Of a DNA stretch of 64,000 nt, positions 1 through 9,926 are shown in pieces. Within the stretch, counting starts at the first letter, position 1, and each line of letters begins with the position of its first letter. The DNA comes from Odontocerum albicorne (Eukaryota; Arthropoda; Insecta; Trichoptera; Odontoceridae), in NCBI GenBank assembly GCA_949825065.1, contig OX463859.1, forward strand, positions 31,079,847 to 31,143,846. The letters are read 5' to 3'. The translations under genes were made by a program, and so were the position numbers. The notes under the pieces are model-generated. The model saw only the letters and a list, made by a program, of their open reading frames with translations. It made no database searches and was not told the origin of the DNA.

Positions 1-478
1 TACAAAGTTTTAAGTGAGGCAATTTCTTCCAGACAATTCAATTGTTTTACAAAGTTTTAAGTGAGGCAATTTCTTCCAGACAATTCAATTGTTTTACAAA
101 GTTTTAAGTGAGGCAATTTCTTCCAGACAATTCAATTGTTTTACAAAGTTTTAAGTGAGGCAATTTCTTCCAGACAATTCAATTGTTTTACAAAGTTTTA
201 AGTGAGGCAATTTCTTCCAGACAATTCAATTGTTTTACAAAGTTTTAAGTAAGACAATTTCTTCCAGACAATTCAATTGTTTTACAAAGTTTTAAGTGAG
301 GCAATTTCTTCCAGACAATTCAATTGTTTTACAAAGTTTTAAGTAAGGAAATTTCTTCCAGACAATTCAATTGTTTTACAAAGTTTTAAGTGAGGAAATT
401 TCTTCCAGACAATTCAATTGTTTTACAAAGTTTTAAGTGAGGCAATTTCTTCCAGACAATTCAATTGTTTTACAAAGT
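1..478. repeat. Tandem array, 47-bp unit, about 10 copies
   Basis: Ten near-identical copies of a 47-bp unit beginning TACAAAGTTTTAAGTGAGG run from the window edge to about 478, so the array may extend further left. Copies differ at few sites, for example GTGAGGC versus GTAAGAC or GTAAGGA. No coding capacity or known satellite family is recognised. Confidence 0.95.
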
Positions 479-649
479 AAGCGGTGAGGGATTTACAATA
501 TTAATTGATGTAAAGAAAAAAAAACCAACAACAAATTAAATAACACAACTTTAATATAAAAAACAAATTATGTCATTTTCCTACGCACAAATATAATTAT
601 TTTGGTAACTTTATTACTATAGATATTTTATAATTGAGGTGTTAACACT

Positions 650-775
650 GTGGAGGTTTTAAGACATTATAATTTGTTTGATAAAACACTTTTTTTCCAC
701 ATAAGATAATAGTATTGCCCTACCGGTTTCAAAATTTTCACCTCAGTATCAGGGGTGCACAAACAAGACTTTAAT
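650..775. mobile_element. Arm of a split palindromic MITE
   Basis: This stretch resembles one arm of the palindromic element at 60068-60276: it shares TTTGATAAAACAC, CCCTACCGGTTTC and a CAGGGG...CACAAACAAGAC segment. The mirror-image arm lies at about 1910-2005. The two arms together look like one element opened up by about 1.1 kb of later insertions, including the SINE at 1308 and the hAT-like MITE at 1615. Confidence 0.5.
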
Positions 776-1014
776 TCATCAAAACTATAACATACGAACT
801 AACAAAATCTTGTCCAAGTTATATAAAACAAACCTTTTACACTAACTTCAATATTCACCAACTTTTATTTAATGGAAAAGACAAAATAGAGTACATAGCA
901 ACAGTGACATATATAAACTTCTATGTACTGACTGAGATAATTTATATTTATAGGAATAAAAACATCCTTTGAAAAAAGACTTTCTAAATACAAATCCTCT
1001 TGTTTATTCTGAAA
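776..1014. other. AT-rich spacer without recognisable feature
   Basis: No coding region, repeat or RNA gene is recognised here. It lies inside the split palindromic element. Confidence 0.4.
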
Positions 1015-1190
1015 TGGTTAATCATGAGGTGAATGGTGGCGTGGTAACGCACTGGACTTTCGTGTGAAAGGTCGTCGGTACGAACCCCGCGCTGTGCTAC
1101 TCCCCTCGAACGACACAGGCACTTCTTTCGCCTAGTGTTCGAGGGTATAAGGATACCTATGACTTCGGTCGTATCTATTCTTTAAAAAAA
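1015..1190 (+). mobile_element. Possible tRNA-derived SINE fragment
   Basis: A-box-like TGGCGTGGTAACGC (from about 1036) is followed by B-box-like GGTACGAACCCC (about 1076). The spacing fits an internal RNA polymerase III promoter. The sequence beyond does not fold as a tRNA and runs into an A-rich segment near 1183. It differs from the SINE at 1308, so it may be a second tRNA-derived family. Confidence 0.45.
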
Positions 1191-1307
1191 ATTGTTACTG
1201 AGAAAATCATATATTTTCTATTGATGATGCAAAATTCTTACATATCAATAATGACGGAAATAAATTTAGACAGATTAAATGCCTTGGAAATATAAAATAT
1301 AAAAGAC

Positions 1308-1510
1308 GACCTCCGTGGCCTGGTGGTAAGACACTTGTCTGCCGATCCGGAGGTTGCGGGTTCGATCCCCGCTGGAACCCAGATTTTTTTAAATAGGATT
1401 CCAGTCTGGTTAACACTTAGAGCCTATAAAAACCGCTTTCTGGTTGGTTGGAAGAGATTGTCACATGGCAATAAACTCGCCAGGTTAAAAAAAATAGTCA
1501 GTACATAGGA
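1308..1510 (+). mobile_element. tRNA-derived SINE, best copy
   Basis: The head (1308-1380) has a good A box TGGCCTGGTGG and B box GGTTCGATCCC, the internal pol III promoter of a tRNA. The first seven bases do not pair with the last, so it is not a functional tRNA gene. The body contains TTCCAGTCTGGTT, then GGTTGGAAGAGATTGTCACATGGCAATAA. Relatives occur at 28600, 31868/32555, 41975 and 45088, with tail-only pieces near 13968, 16205 and 39805, showing a dispersed family. Confidence 0.8.
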
Positions 1511-1614
1511 ACAAACACCTTGTAAACACATATGTTTTTAAGATCTCCCCGCTGCTTGCCAGAGTCGATTCCTGTCTCCCCACTCCAAATTTTTACTATT
1601 GGATACATCTAGTT

Positions 1615-1882
1615 CAGTGATGGGTAACTTATAACACGCGTGTCAGAGGTGACACGCCAAGACATTTTGGGTGACACGCATCGTTTACGGACGATCTTCG
1701 CCCAAGAACGAGCGATGCGCTTTCTTAATAATAAATAAATAGTTCAAAAACAAAACTCTTTCATTTACTAGGGCAGCAAAAATTATTTATATTCCTAGAT
1801 GTGATGGGGGCACGGCACCCGGGTCAAGCCAGGTTTTTTTCAGATTTTTGACACGCCGAGCTAAAAAGGTTACCCATCACTA
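1615..1882. mobile_element. hAT-like MITE, 268 bp
   Basis: Terminal inverted repeats CAGTGATGGGTAAC and GGTTACCCATCACTA bound the element. The flanks ATCTAGTT (1607-1614) and ATCTAGTC (1883-1890) match at seven of eight bases, as expected for an aged 8-bp hAT target duplication. There is no transposase coding; it is non-autonomous. Confidence 0.75.
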
Positions 1883-1907
1883 ATCTAGTCTATCGGTGCC
1901 AGTTCAG

Positions 1908-2005
1908 GCATAATTCAGTCTTGTTTGTACTCACCTGATGATGAGGTAAAACCTTGAGACCGATAGGGTCATACTATTATCTTGAGTGAAAAAAACAGTA
2001 ATTCA
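1908..2005. mobile_element. Second arm of the split palindromic MITE
   Basis: CAGTCTTGTTTGTACTCACC, CTGATGATGAGGTAAAACC and GAGACCGATAGGGTCATACT are the inverted counterpart of the arm at 650-775 and match the right arm of the element at 60068-60276. Confidence 0.5.
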
Positions 2006-2011
2006 TCCTCT

Positions 2012-2246
2012 CGAGTAGTAAAATATTAATGAAAATTTTAAAACATCGTTTGTTCAGTTGGTAAATTATGTAACTAGCCGATAAATGATTTAATTGTGTG
2101 GTATCATCAATAGATGTCATTGGTAGTCCAAATCCTGACATAATCTGGGAATATTCGAGAAATAGTCACTGCGCCCCAACCACGGGGCCATACGCTATCT
2201 GACTCAGTATTTCATGGCCCCACGATTGGGGCGGTACTCGCGGAGA
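2012..2246. repeat. Dispersed repeat with strong hairpin, copy 1
   Basis: About 235 bp is nearly identical to 22234-22466. Near its end CGCCCCAACCACGGGGCCAT and ATGGCCCCACGATTGGGGCG form an inverted repeat with a loop of about 20 bases. No target duplication or coding region is evident. Confidence 0.8.
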
Positions 2247-2559
2247 AATCCTTCTCCTCTTTTACAAATTACAACGTTATTACAAATACCGATAAAGGGT
2301 ATTGCTTGATTTGTACCAAATTTTTAGGCACTTTGAATCGCAAAGGTAAAAATATTTTGGTCCACTTTAAAACAGTAATAGTGAATACAAATGGACTTGA
2401 TTATTTATATAAGATTTAATATAAGTTATATTAAAAAATACTGTAGATAAACTAATAATATTCGTACCATTAACAAACATTCTATTGAATCAAATTAATA
2501 ATTTTAAATATGTATTTTTTTAACTTTCTTAGAAAATCTTTAACAATTACGTACAGCAT

Positions 2560-2565
2560 TTTATT
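2560..2565 (-). terminator. Candidate poly(A) signal of the BCCIP gene
   Basis: TTTATT on the plus strand reads AATAAA on the minus strand, about 80 bp beyond the stop codon. It is a plausible cleavage signal; no transcript evidence is available. Confidence 0.5.
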
Positions 2566-2643
2566 AACATTCATATTTCACATAAAAATGGCAAACATAA
2601 TTCTAGAAAGATTGAGATTGGTTAAGATTGACCAATGGTGTTC

Positions 2644-2885
2644 CTATAAAGCAATATAATCTTGGATGGCTTGCAGCACGTTATTTAACCTCTTCGCATC
2701 GAGCAGCAACACCTTTCTATACGGTGTCATGGCGCTATCCTCTTCCAACCAGTTTCCCGTCAACCCTGAATCACTTTCAGTCTTCACTGAGAATTCGAAG
2801 CTGTCGAGAGCCAGAGGAAGTATGATTTCTTCTTCTGCATTGGACCATATCACTTCTGGATCTCTGTTTTTGTTCTTTTTGCTTG
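2644..2885 (-). CDS. BCCIP: BCCIP exon 5 (terminal)
   Basis: It follows a TTTAACAG acceptor and completes a Ser codon. It encodes a Lys/Asn-rich linker, VIWSNAEEEIILPLALDSFE, the MTPYRKVLLLDAKRL motif and the C-terminal AIQDYIAL before TAG at 2646-2644. Confidence 0.93.
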
Positions 2886-5800
2886 CTGTTAAATAAAAAC
2901 ATTATTAGAGAATTGAGAAAAATTAATATTTTTATACAGTCCCATAACTAGGCCGGTGAACTGACGGCCTTAAAATAGAAATTATAAAAAATGTCAAACG
3001 TACATACCATCACCCAATTTCCTGCCGAGGTAGGCAGAGAGGACAGAGTGCCAAAATTTCTAATTTTGAACACATCCTCCTCTTCTACAAAATATCATTC
3101 ACTCAATCTAAACACACTTTCCTTGGTCTTCCTCTACCATGCCTTTAACTCACATTTTCACCACATAAAGAGTCTTTCAAATTGAGCGGTTTTTTTAATT
3201 CTAAATTTTTTACTGCTCAGTTGTTCCCCATTACCGTGGATAAGGTGCTCTACTGTACATCAAACAAACAAATTAAACGGGCTCAGTTGTTCCCCATTAC
3301 CATGGATAAGGTGCTCTACTGTACATCAAACAAACAAATTAAACGGGCTCAGTTGTTCCCCATTACCATGGATAAGGTGCTCTACTGTACATCAAACAAA
3401 CAAATTAAACGGGCTCAGTTGTTCCCCATTACCATGGATAAGGTGCTCTACTGTACATCAAACAAACAAATTAAACGGGCTCAATTTTACCCCATTACCA
3501 TGGATAAGGTGCTCTACTGGACATCAAACAAACAAATTAAACGGGCTCAGTTGTTCCCCATTACCATGGATAAGGTGCTCTACTGTACATCAAACAAACA
3601 AATGTTTGTCAATCAACAAAAGGGTTCGCTATTTTATCCTATTACCAATTTTTTTGTATGAATCAACAGGTGAGTTGATCTCTTCTAAAAAGTAATATCC
3701 AAGTATACCCATTAAACGAAAATTGTGATAGTCATGGGTAAAATCCATATTAAGCGACAAATTGTGATAGTCATGGGTAAAATCCATATTAAGCGACAAA
3801 TTGTGATAGTCATGGGTAAAATCCATATTAAGCGACAAATTGTGATAGTCATGGGTAAAATCCATATTAAGCGACAAATTGTGATAGTCATGGGTAAAAT
3901 CCATATTAAGCGACAAATTAAAACTATTAAGGGAGCATATTTAAGAACAAATAATGTACGAATTTTCGAAAAAACACACTTACACTTTTTTGCTGGATCT
4001 GATTTGTACATCTTACAGATCATCACAAAATAGTCAAATTTATACGCGTCATTACTGCTCTGCGCCTTTTCTATTTCGGACCGAAGTGCCGTGAACAGAG
4101 GCCCGCTGATCTGGGAAGGAATGTTGACTAGACGTTCGTTGAGAAGCAGGCCCGTGTTGGAAGTTAGCACCCTTTCTACGAGGGCTTTTGTTGTCGGGTT
4201 AGCGTGTTCATCAGCTAGTTCTGAGAGCAGACTTCTTATTTGTTGAATGGCTTCACATTCCTGAAATACAATTCATTTGATTGTTCTAAAATAATTATTT
4301 ATTTATTTAATTAACGACACAACAGTGTCTTTATATACAAATGAACATGTGACAGGTTATACAAGTACTTAAAATTATTGACAAATAATACAAAACTTTA
4401 TCTTAAACTAACATGAAGATACAAAAAGCAGTAGTTATAATAAATTACAGTCATCGTTTTAAATTTATTTAATAATCTTTGAGAATTTTGTGGGAATTTT
4501 ATGGATATATATTGAGATATAGAAAACACATGGCCTCATTAGTAGAACGAGATGCAAGTTGCTTTGCAGAATTAAAAGCTTCATACATGTTGATGCAGGG
4601 TTACTCAACTCCAGATGCAAAGTATTGTCCTTAATGTTTGGTTTATATTACGTTATTTATATTAATAAAGGAGAGCACAAAGTTAGTAGCTATTTCTAAA
4701 TATTGTTGTGATATTCTGGCGAATACTATATATACTTATATTCAAGTAAGATAACATTAAAATATTTACACAATATATTGACAAAGAGTTTGTGGTGGAC
4801 TGCAGAAGACCAAAGTGTGGCTGAATCCAAGAAATCTGTTTTTATTTTGAAACAAATTACGAGTATATGTGTACAGCACCGGTACAAAGAACTGTATCAT
4901 AGGTGGATGGCTGCTGCGCAATGCTCGGAGAATTCTGCTCACATCGCAAAGTCGTAGATAGGTGAGAAATAGCAGAGTGAAGAGATTCCTCTTAGGCAGG
5001 TACTAGATGATCGCAAGTAAAACACAGTAGGCAGGGTCAACTGAGAAGTGATTTTATTTGGTTTTGATCCTTCTTATGAACGGCCGATCGCTCATCGTAA
5101 GCGCCATTTTCCGCAACTACATGCGCTCACACCTCGCAAAATACCACAATTTTCTGGAGTTTTGCGCAAGCAGAGGCCGGCCGGTCGGCGATATAGTCTA
5201 GCGATGACCGTCCATAAGTCTCATTTCCGTTGCGGTCGCGATGCCCCGTAGACCCCAACAAACATATATTTTACATACAAATACCAAATAACATCAAGAA
5301 TTTACATATCAAATATCAAAGAAATACACATACAATATTGTTACAAATAAGATATATGTTCCGGGTGACGCATACGTCAGATACAATAAGTATAAAAGGG
5401 GCTATTATTTGTGCAACTCTTGTATGTCAAGACTGGAGAAATTGGGCAATCAATATGGACATTGTATGGTTTTTCATACGACTTTGGCTACTTAGAGGAG
5501 TTAAGTGAAGAAGTTGTTGGTGCCGGGATGAAATTATTGAACTGTACAGGTTCACTTTGTTATATTATTCATTTTATACTTTTTTTTTCTATTGCATAAC
5601 ACTGCTACATGTCAATACTTAATTTTATTTGTTCTTTTTCTTCCTCTTTGTTTACGTCGTATGACCTGTTTGTGACGGTGGGCTGTCCTGGGATGATGAC
5701 GTCCAGCTGTCCTTCCACCTTTTCGGCGGCCTTCCTGGTAATCTCCTGCTGTTAGGATTTTCAGTCTTAGCGATTCTTGCCAGTCTAATCCCTCCAGAAG

Positions 5801-8463
5801 CGCCTTCTGCTTCTTCCCCACCTCACTATGTCTTCAACACCACAGACAGACCTTATTGTCTCATTTCTGATCCGATCTTTAAAAGATCTGCCTGCGATGG
5901 AGCGTAGGGTTTTCATTTTTGCCACTCTGAGAAGGTTTTTGTCCTGTTGGTATCGGCTCTCACTTCTATCCCGCGTGTCATGATAGGGCGGACGTATGTC
6001 TTACATATATCCTGACCTTACTTTCAGTTAGCATGTGTTTGTTTCTCCATATAGTGTCCCGCAGGCAGCCAGCCAAAGCTATCGCTTTATTAGTTTGTGC
6101 TCGTACTTCACTACATAGGTCACTGTTGCTGGAGATCTCTACACCTAGGTAAGTGAATCGCATGACTTGTTCATTTTTATTTGTTGTCGTTTTATAATAT
6201 TTTATATCTTTATAAAATATAATTCTATATGATACAGGTAAGATCCACTCTCGCAACAAACCAAAACTAGTTGGTGTTAAGAGCGCTTCAGGATGGGAAG
6301 TAGAAACGTGTGTTGCGATTAAATGATTTAAGCTATTATATACAATGTGGACTTAATAATTTTTTCACGATGTCTAATTAATATGTTATCTGGAATATAG
6401 TTTCGTATTTCTCGGACATATGTCGTTAGGATAAAAATTTTCAAATATTTTATTAATGTATATTTCCGTATTTTCTGTAATAAGCTGTGACAACCCTGAC
6501 ATTTTGATAAAGTTTTAGTTTTGTTTTTCCGAGTGAATGGCGGCACAAACGACACATATTGTACATTTTTGGTAAGTCTTCATAATATCCTTTGAATATA
6601 CGAGGCGTATCCAGAAAGTAAGTGTACTGAGGCTTTCACGACCGGATAGATTTTATTTTCGACATGTTGGCTACACTTCCGTGTAGCCTGACCCTTCCCC
6701 TCCGCAACGAGACCGGTTCGAGGTCAGTACGTTGAGAAGTGTCGACGCGACAACACGTTTCGTGAAAAATGTCAATCCAATCTCCCGCCAAGTGCGAAAT
6801 ACGTGGCGTCATCCGTTATCTCGTTTGGAAGGGAAAACCTCCGGTTGAGGTTTATAATGAGGTGAAAACTGCATATGGTGATAAAGATATAAATTGTATG
6901 AGTGTGTACAAGTGGTGTCGCGAGTTTAAAAACGGTCACGTCACACCTCTTCACCCTCCGCCAAAAATTTCAAAACCACAATTTCAGCCAAGAAAATCAT
7001 GGCATCCATGTTTTGGGACTGTCAAGGCATAATTTTAATTGAATATATGCCTCAAGGGGAGACCATCAACTCTGCAAGATACTGTGAGACCCTAAAAAAA
7101 TTGCGGAGGGCGATTCAGAACAAGAGGAGAGGCATGCTGACAAAGGGAGTCTGCCTGCTGCACGACAATGCCAGACCACACACGGTAAACGCCACGAAGG
7201 AACTGCTCGCCTCGTTTAAATGGGATGTCCTGAACCATCCCGCGCATTCCCTTGACCTAGCACCTTCAGATTACTATCTCTTTACCTCCCTGAACCTGCA
7301 CATGGGTGGAAAAAGGTTTTCAACCGACGAGGAGGTAAAGGAGGAGGTGGAGAAGTGGATGCAGGGGTTGGCGGGAAACTACTTCGAGGAAGGCATCAAA
7401 AAGTTGATACCCCGCTTCACCACCTGCATTGAGAGGAATGGCGACTATGTCGAAAAATAGCTTACATATGTACTACGGTAACCACGTAACTTTTTTGTTT
7501 AAATAAAAAAAATTGTAACCTACAAAAATTCAGTACACTTACTTTCTGGATATACCTCGTATATACAAAAAAGATAATTCTATTAGGTTTTATTTTTGCT
7601 AAAAAATTCACGGCCCTCCGGGATCAGCCATACTAATATTTTCCGGCAGGCTTAAAGGGTTAAGGAAAAATAAATAGAGAAATGACCTGTCTCTGCTTTA
7701 AGGAGATGACTGTTGTGATACCAAACACATCATTAGCATCGTCATACTCCTCGTCTACTTCATCCATGGGTGCGTCAGACTCACTCTGCTTAATTACACT
7801 GCCGATGTAGCTCTGTCCTGAATCAGATGGAACAAAACATTAGTTTGATTTCAGTAACATCTACATAACATTGATGTGTACAGAAGACTCTCGGTTGCAT
7901 TGACTAGGGCTATAAAAAAAATGACGACGTTCTACAAAGCCGAAGTTAGCCGACAGTCTCTTTTTTAAGCCTGATGTGTATTACTTATCGCCGGGTACTG
8001 TACATTAATGAGTGTTTATATTGTTAAATACAAATGGCAAATTATGTCGTGAATATATAAAGTATTCAATAATTATATAAATATACATTATCGGTATTAT
8101 ATCTCGAAAATTTATTGGAACTAACCTATAATGATGTCTGCGAGTTGTGACAGATTCACATGTGCTTTCAAAAACAACTGCTGAAGTAAAGCTTTAATGC
8201 CGTGAAAGTCAGAATCCTCCGGGTTTCGTCCTTCAAAATCGACTTGAATCTCCTGAAATTATCAAATAAATCGATATAATTCAATAATTACATCAAATAA
8301 TCGAGTTACAAAACAATTTGAGGTTATTATGCGAATATCCTACTTCGTTCCCCATATACACGTCAGGATTGCTTTCATTGTCCGATTCTGAACTTTCACT
8401 GCTTTTACTCATCCGTCGGAGGGGGTTTTCTCCAGCGGCGCGCTTTTTCAATGGATTAGACAT
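2644..8463 (-). CDS. BCCIP: BCCIP/Bcp1 family protein, five exons
   Basis: The exons read 8463-8344, 8252-8126, 7817-7687, 4260-3984 and 2885-2644 join into one frame of about 298 residues; all junctions are GT/AG. The start is an ATG opening a basic and Ser-rich head (MSNPLKKRAAGENPLRR). Family hallmarks follow in order: VDFEGRNPEDSDFHGIK, LLQQLFLKAHVNLSQLA, GQSYIGSVIKQSES, GLLLNERLVNIPSQI, a NAEEE segment and a C-terminal MTPYRKVLLLDAKRL. Human BCCIP binds BRCA2 and p21 and, like yeast Bcp1, has roles in nuclear export and ribosomal protein L23 handling; this role is inferred by family only. Length is slightly below the human protein. No stop or frameshift is seen, so the gene looks functional despite TE-filled introns. 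Confidence 0.93.
2990..3180 (-). mobile_element. Non-LTR retrotransposon tail fragment (in BCCIP intron 4)
   Basis: ACATACCATCACCCAATTTC, GCCGAGGTAGGCAGAGAGGA and TTGGTCTTCCTC resemble the reverse complement of the RT 3' tail seen on the plus strand at 41460-41740 and the fragment at 8915-9185. No intact frame remains. Confidence 0.5.
3215..3603. repeat. Tandem array, 66-bp unit, 6 copies (BCCIP intron 4)
   Basis: The unit begins GCTCAGTTGTTCCCCATTAC; copies start at 3215, 3281, 3347, 3413, 3479 and 3545. Because 66 is a multiple of three, an open frame of 159 codons runs through it on the plus strand. This is a by-product of the period, not evidence for a gene. Confidence 0.95.
3718..3916. 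repeat. Tandem array, 39-bp unit, 5 copies (BCCIP intron 4)
   Basis: The unit AATTGTGATAGTCATGGGTA...TTAAGCGACA repeats every 39 bp from 3721. The period is a multiple of three, so frames stay open on both strands. On the minus strand one of these is continuous with BCCIP exon 4. Confidence 0.95.
3984..4260 (-). CDS. BCCIP: BCCIP exon 4
   Basis: It follows TTTCAG and has 92 codons plus one base, ending before a consensus GTAAGT donor. It encodes the family core with GLLLNERLVNIPSQI and a YKFDYFVMICKMYKSDPAKK strand. If the donor is ignored the frame stays open into the 39-bp intronic array as far as 3712. Confidence 0.93.
4296..4740 (-). mobile_element. Jockey-like non-LTR 3' tail (BCCIP intron 3)
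   Basis: The segment matches the 3' part of the minus-strand Jockey-like element at 60620-61640: ACGACACAACAGTGTCTTTA, GATGCAAGTTGCTTTGCAGA and GATGCAGGGTTACTCAACTC are shared. It ends at a TTTATTTATTTATT run, the TAAATAAA-type tail of an element lying on the minus strand. It is severely 5'-truncated. Confidence 0.7.
4870..5400. repeat. Dispersed repeat family A, copy 1 (BCCIP intron 3)
   Basis: The GC-richer segment from AGCACCGGTACAAAGAACTG through GGCGATATAGTCTAGCGATG to GTGACGCATACGTC matches, inverted, 12325-13170. It includes GATCGCTCATCGTAAGCGCC and TTTGCGCAAGCAGAGGCCGG. No clear coding sequence is visible; the termini suggest a non-autonomous element or LTR, but the class is unknown. 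Confidence 0.65.
5401..5630. other. Intronic spacer without recognisable feature
   Basis: AT-rich BCCIP intron 3 sequence between repeat family A and an RT fragment; nothing further is recognised. Confidence 0.35.
5635..6255 (-). pseudogene. Non-LTR reverse transcriptase C-terminal relic
   Basis: Minus-strand frames encode RFTYLGVEISSN, then ALAGCLRDTIWRNK and ESKVRIYVR, the thumb/connection region of non-LTR RTs, followed downstream by a RRKGGR segment. The order and motifs parallel the fragments at 34935-35590 and 62790-63258, but this copy is more diverged and frameshifted. It lies in BCCIP intron 3 in the same direction as the gene. Confidence 0.65.
6601..7559 (+). mobile_element. Deleted mariner element, 959 bp
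   Basis: Inverted termini of about 30 bp (left TATCCAGAAAGTAAGTGTAC, right GTACACTTACTTTCTGGATA) are flanked by TA at 6599-6600 and 7560-7561, the mariner target duplication. The element lies within repeat family B in BCCIP intron 3. It is shorter than a full mariner (about 1.3 kb) because of an internal deletion in the transposase. Confidence 0.92.
6769..7460 (+). pseudogene. Mariner transposase relic with internal deletion
   Basis: The first frame (6769-7032) carries the N-terminal helix-turn-helix, with IRYLVWKGKPPVEVYNEV and SVYKWCREFKNG. The second (6999-7460) carries the C-terminal half with HDNARPHT and LDLAPSDYYLF, the second and third acids of the mariner DD34D triad. The first catalytic Asp region is missing and the halves are in different frames, so no active protein can be made. 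Confidence 0.9.
7687..7817 (-). CDS. BCCIP: BCCIP exon 3
   Basis: It follows ATTCAG, completes the split Gly codon and encodes GQSYIGSVIKQSESDAP, an acidic stretch (DEVDEEYDDAND) and VFGITTVISLKQRQ. It ends in phase 0 before GTCATT. This donor is weaker than the others. Confidence 0.88.
7921..8000. mobile_element. Half copy of the palindromic CAGTACC MITE (BCCIP intron 2)
   Basis: One arm only is present: GTTCTACAAAGCCGAAGTTA, then CAGTCTCTTTTTTAAGCC and CGCCGGGTACTG followed by TA (8001-8002). Full relatives lie at 11330, 47970 and 49657. Confidence 0.8.
8126..8252 (-). CDS. BCCIP: BCCIP exon 2
   Basis: It follows a TTTCAG acceptor and ends with one base of a split Gly codon before GTTAGT. 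It encodes the conserved EIQVDFEGRNPEDSDFHGIK segment and the amphipathic LLQQLFLKAHVNLSQL helix. Confidence 0.92.
8344..8463 (-). CDS. BCCIP: BCCIP exon 1
   Basis: Forty codons from ATG at 8463, ending in phase 0 at ...YMGNE before a GTAGGA donor. The exon is basic at its start, then Ser/Glu-rich, as in the poorly conserved family N terminus. Confidence 0.88.
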
Positions 8464-8914
8464 TTTCCGGGTTTTAAATTTTGAAACTATGAAGATATGT
8501 CACTGCACTGACAGCTACCAGACACAAAACAACAGATACAATATGGATCATAGACAAGTGTATGAATCATAGATAAATTGTGAGAATATTGTTCACATTT
8601 TAGTGTCGAAAACAAAAACTATTTAATATTTTTTTCAGTAATCCTTGTTTTGCGGAAACATAAATAATGTGATAATGCAAAAAAATATTACACACATGGT
8701 TTGACATATAAGCTTATGCCAAATCCATTAAATTAGCATTTTTGTAAATGACTTGCATACTTATGTTTAATATTTTTTGTAATGATTGTTCTTTGTATTT
8801 ATTTTTTTAATTTGTGTTTTATATAATATATATATGAAACACTGCTTATTTTTTCTAAATATCGTTATTATTGTAAGGCACATTGTACCATTTATTTATA
8901 TATGGGATACATAC
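8464..8914. other. Upstream flank of BCCIP
   Basis: AT-rich sequence immediately upstream of the BCCIP start codon; it should contain the promoter, but I see no convincing core element. Confidence 0.35.
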
Positions 8915-9185
8915 ATATATACCATCACGCCATTTCCCTGTCGAGATCGGCAGAGAGAACAGAGTACACACTTTCATATACAGCTACTACGGTTACTCTG
9001 ACTTTTTACGTTTCTTTCTTTAAAAATATCATATATTCAATCCAATTATACTTTAGTTGGTCTTCCTTTATCATATTTGCGTTTTATGTTTGTTTTTTTT
9101 TGTCTTTCTTCATTCATTCTTTCTACATGCACAAACTATCTCATAGTGATGTTTCATTTTACTCAACACATCAGCCTTAACTTCA
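8915..9185 (-). mobile_element. Non-LTR retrotransposon tail fragment
   Basis: ATACCATCACGCCATTTCCC and GTCGAGATCGGCAGAGAGAA are the reverse complement of the family tail at 41460-41740; TTGGTCTTCCTTTATCAT follows as in the copy at 2990. The reading frame is degraded. Confidence 0.5.
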
Positions 9186-9610
9186 CATTCATAGAGTAAT
9201 CTTCTCAGTGCGCGCATTTTTAATAGCATTTATTAATAAATAAATAAAAATATTGTAAATAAATACCGCAAAGAAAATCATCCACAGTAGCGTAGAGAAT
9301 AATGCATCTTACTGGATAGGTAGCGTATGCACTTTTGATGTAAAAGAAAAGAATCATTCTTATCATTAATAGTATCTGAAAAAAAAAGAATCCACCAATA
9401 CTTGGTCATTAGATTTAAATGATTCTTATAAATTTCTGAAAGTGACAGCGAGAAGTTCATTTTAATTAGCAAAGTATAGCAATATTCTAGTACAGAGACT
9501 CTCTCTCTCTCTTTGAATAATGGCCGTGAACTCCTATATATGAAGGAGTATACGCCAGTGTCCAGTGATGACAGAGAATTCACATCCAGTGTTTTTATAA
9601 CATAAGAACA
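9186..9610. other. AT-rich spacer with short CT repeat
   Basis: No gene is recognised. A short (CT)n run lies near 9500, and GAATAATGGCCGTGAACTCC (about 9515) recurs with little change near 19895, suggesting a small dispersed repeat. Confidence 0.4.
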
Positions 9611-9926
9611 TCAATGGAATGTTCCAAGCTGACTTCTTCTTTTTCTTGAGGTGTCATCTCCTATCGGAGGTTGGCCACCATCATGGTAATTCTTATTTTA
9701 TTCACTGTAGCATGGAATAATTCAATAGAACTTCATTATGTGACCGAGTTACTGCAACTTGTGAATCTTCACAATTTTAAGCAGCTCTCGATTATTATAC
9801 ATACGAGCAAAATTTTCACATTAGAAACACGATCTTTCCAGGGAATCTTGAATATATGTCTATAGATCCACATTTCAAAAACCTTGATTTTCATCCCTCC
9901 ATTTTTCACTCCTATAGATCAATGCT
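9611..9926 (-). pseudogene. Non-LTR RT relic, 3' half (interrupted)
   Basis: On the minus strand FEMWIYRHIFKIPWKDRVSN matches the C-terminal region of an RTE-like RT; beyond it the frame is broken. The 3' part has TCACCTCAAGAAAAAG-type sequence. It may continue upstream at 11046-11329 beyond the inserted plus-strand element. Confidence 0.65.
9916..9926. repeat. 11-bp target-site duplication (left)
   Basis: AGATCAATGCT is repeated exactly at 11046-11056, bracketing the plus-strand RT element. Confidence 0.85.

Larger units (their letters stand above)
6420..7663. mobile_element. Dispersed repeat family B, split by a mariner
   Basis: The left part (CTGTGACAACCCTGACATTT... to 6600) and right part (7560-7663, with TTCACGGCCCTCCGGGATCA and AAAGGGTTAA) together match the uninterrupted copy at 16850-17070. 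A third, tail-only copy is at 24313-24388. All three end in TTAA, which suggests a TTAA-inserting (piggyBac-like) element, but the left end is not resolved. Confidence 0.65.

Noticed and set aside
1308..1380. tRNA gene
   Set aside because: A and B boxes are good, but the acceptor ends do not pair and the sequence continues into a body shared with other SINE copies.
3182..3661. 159-residue protein with 22-residue repeats
   Set aside because: It is the frame of a 66-bp tandem array inside BCCIP intron 4; the period keeps the frame open by arithmetic.
3725..4033. Repeat protein on the plus strand
   Set aside because: By-product of the 39-bp array, overlapping BCCIP exon 4 on the other strand.
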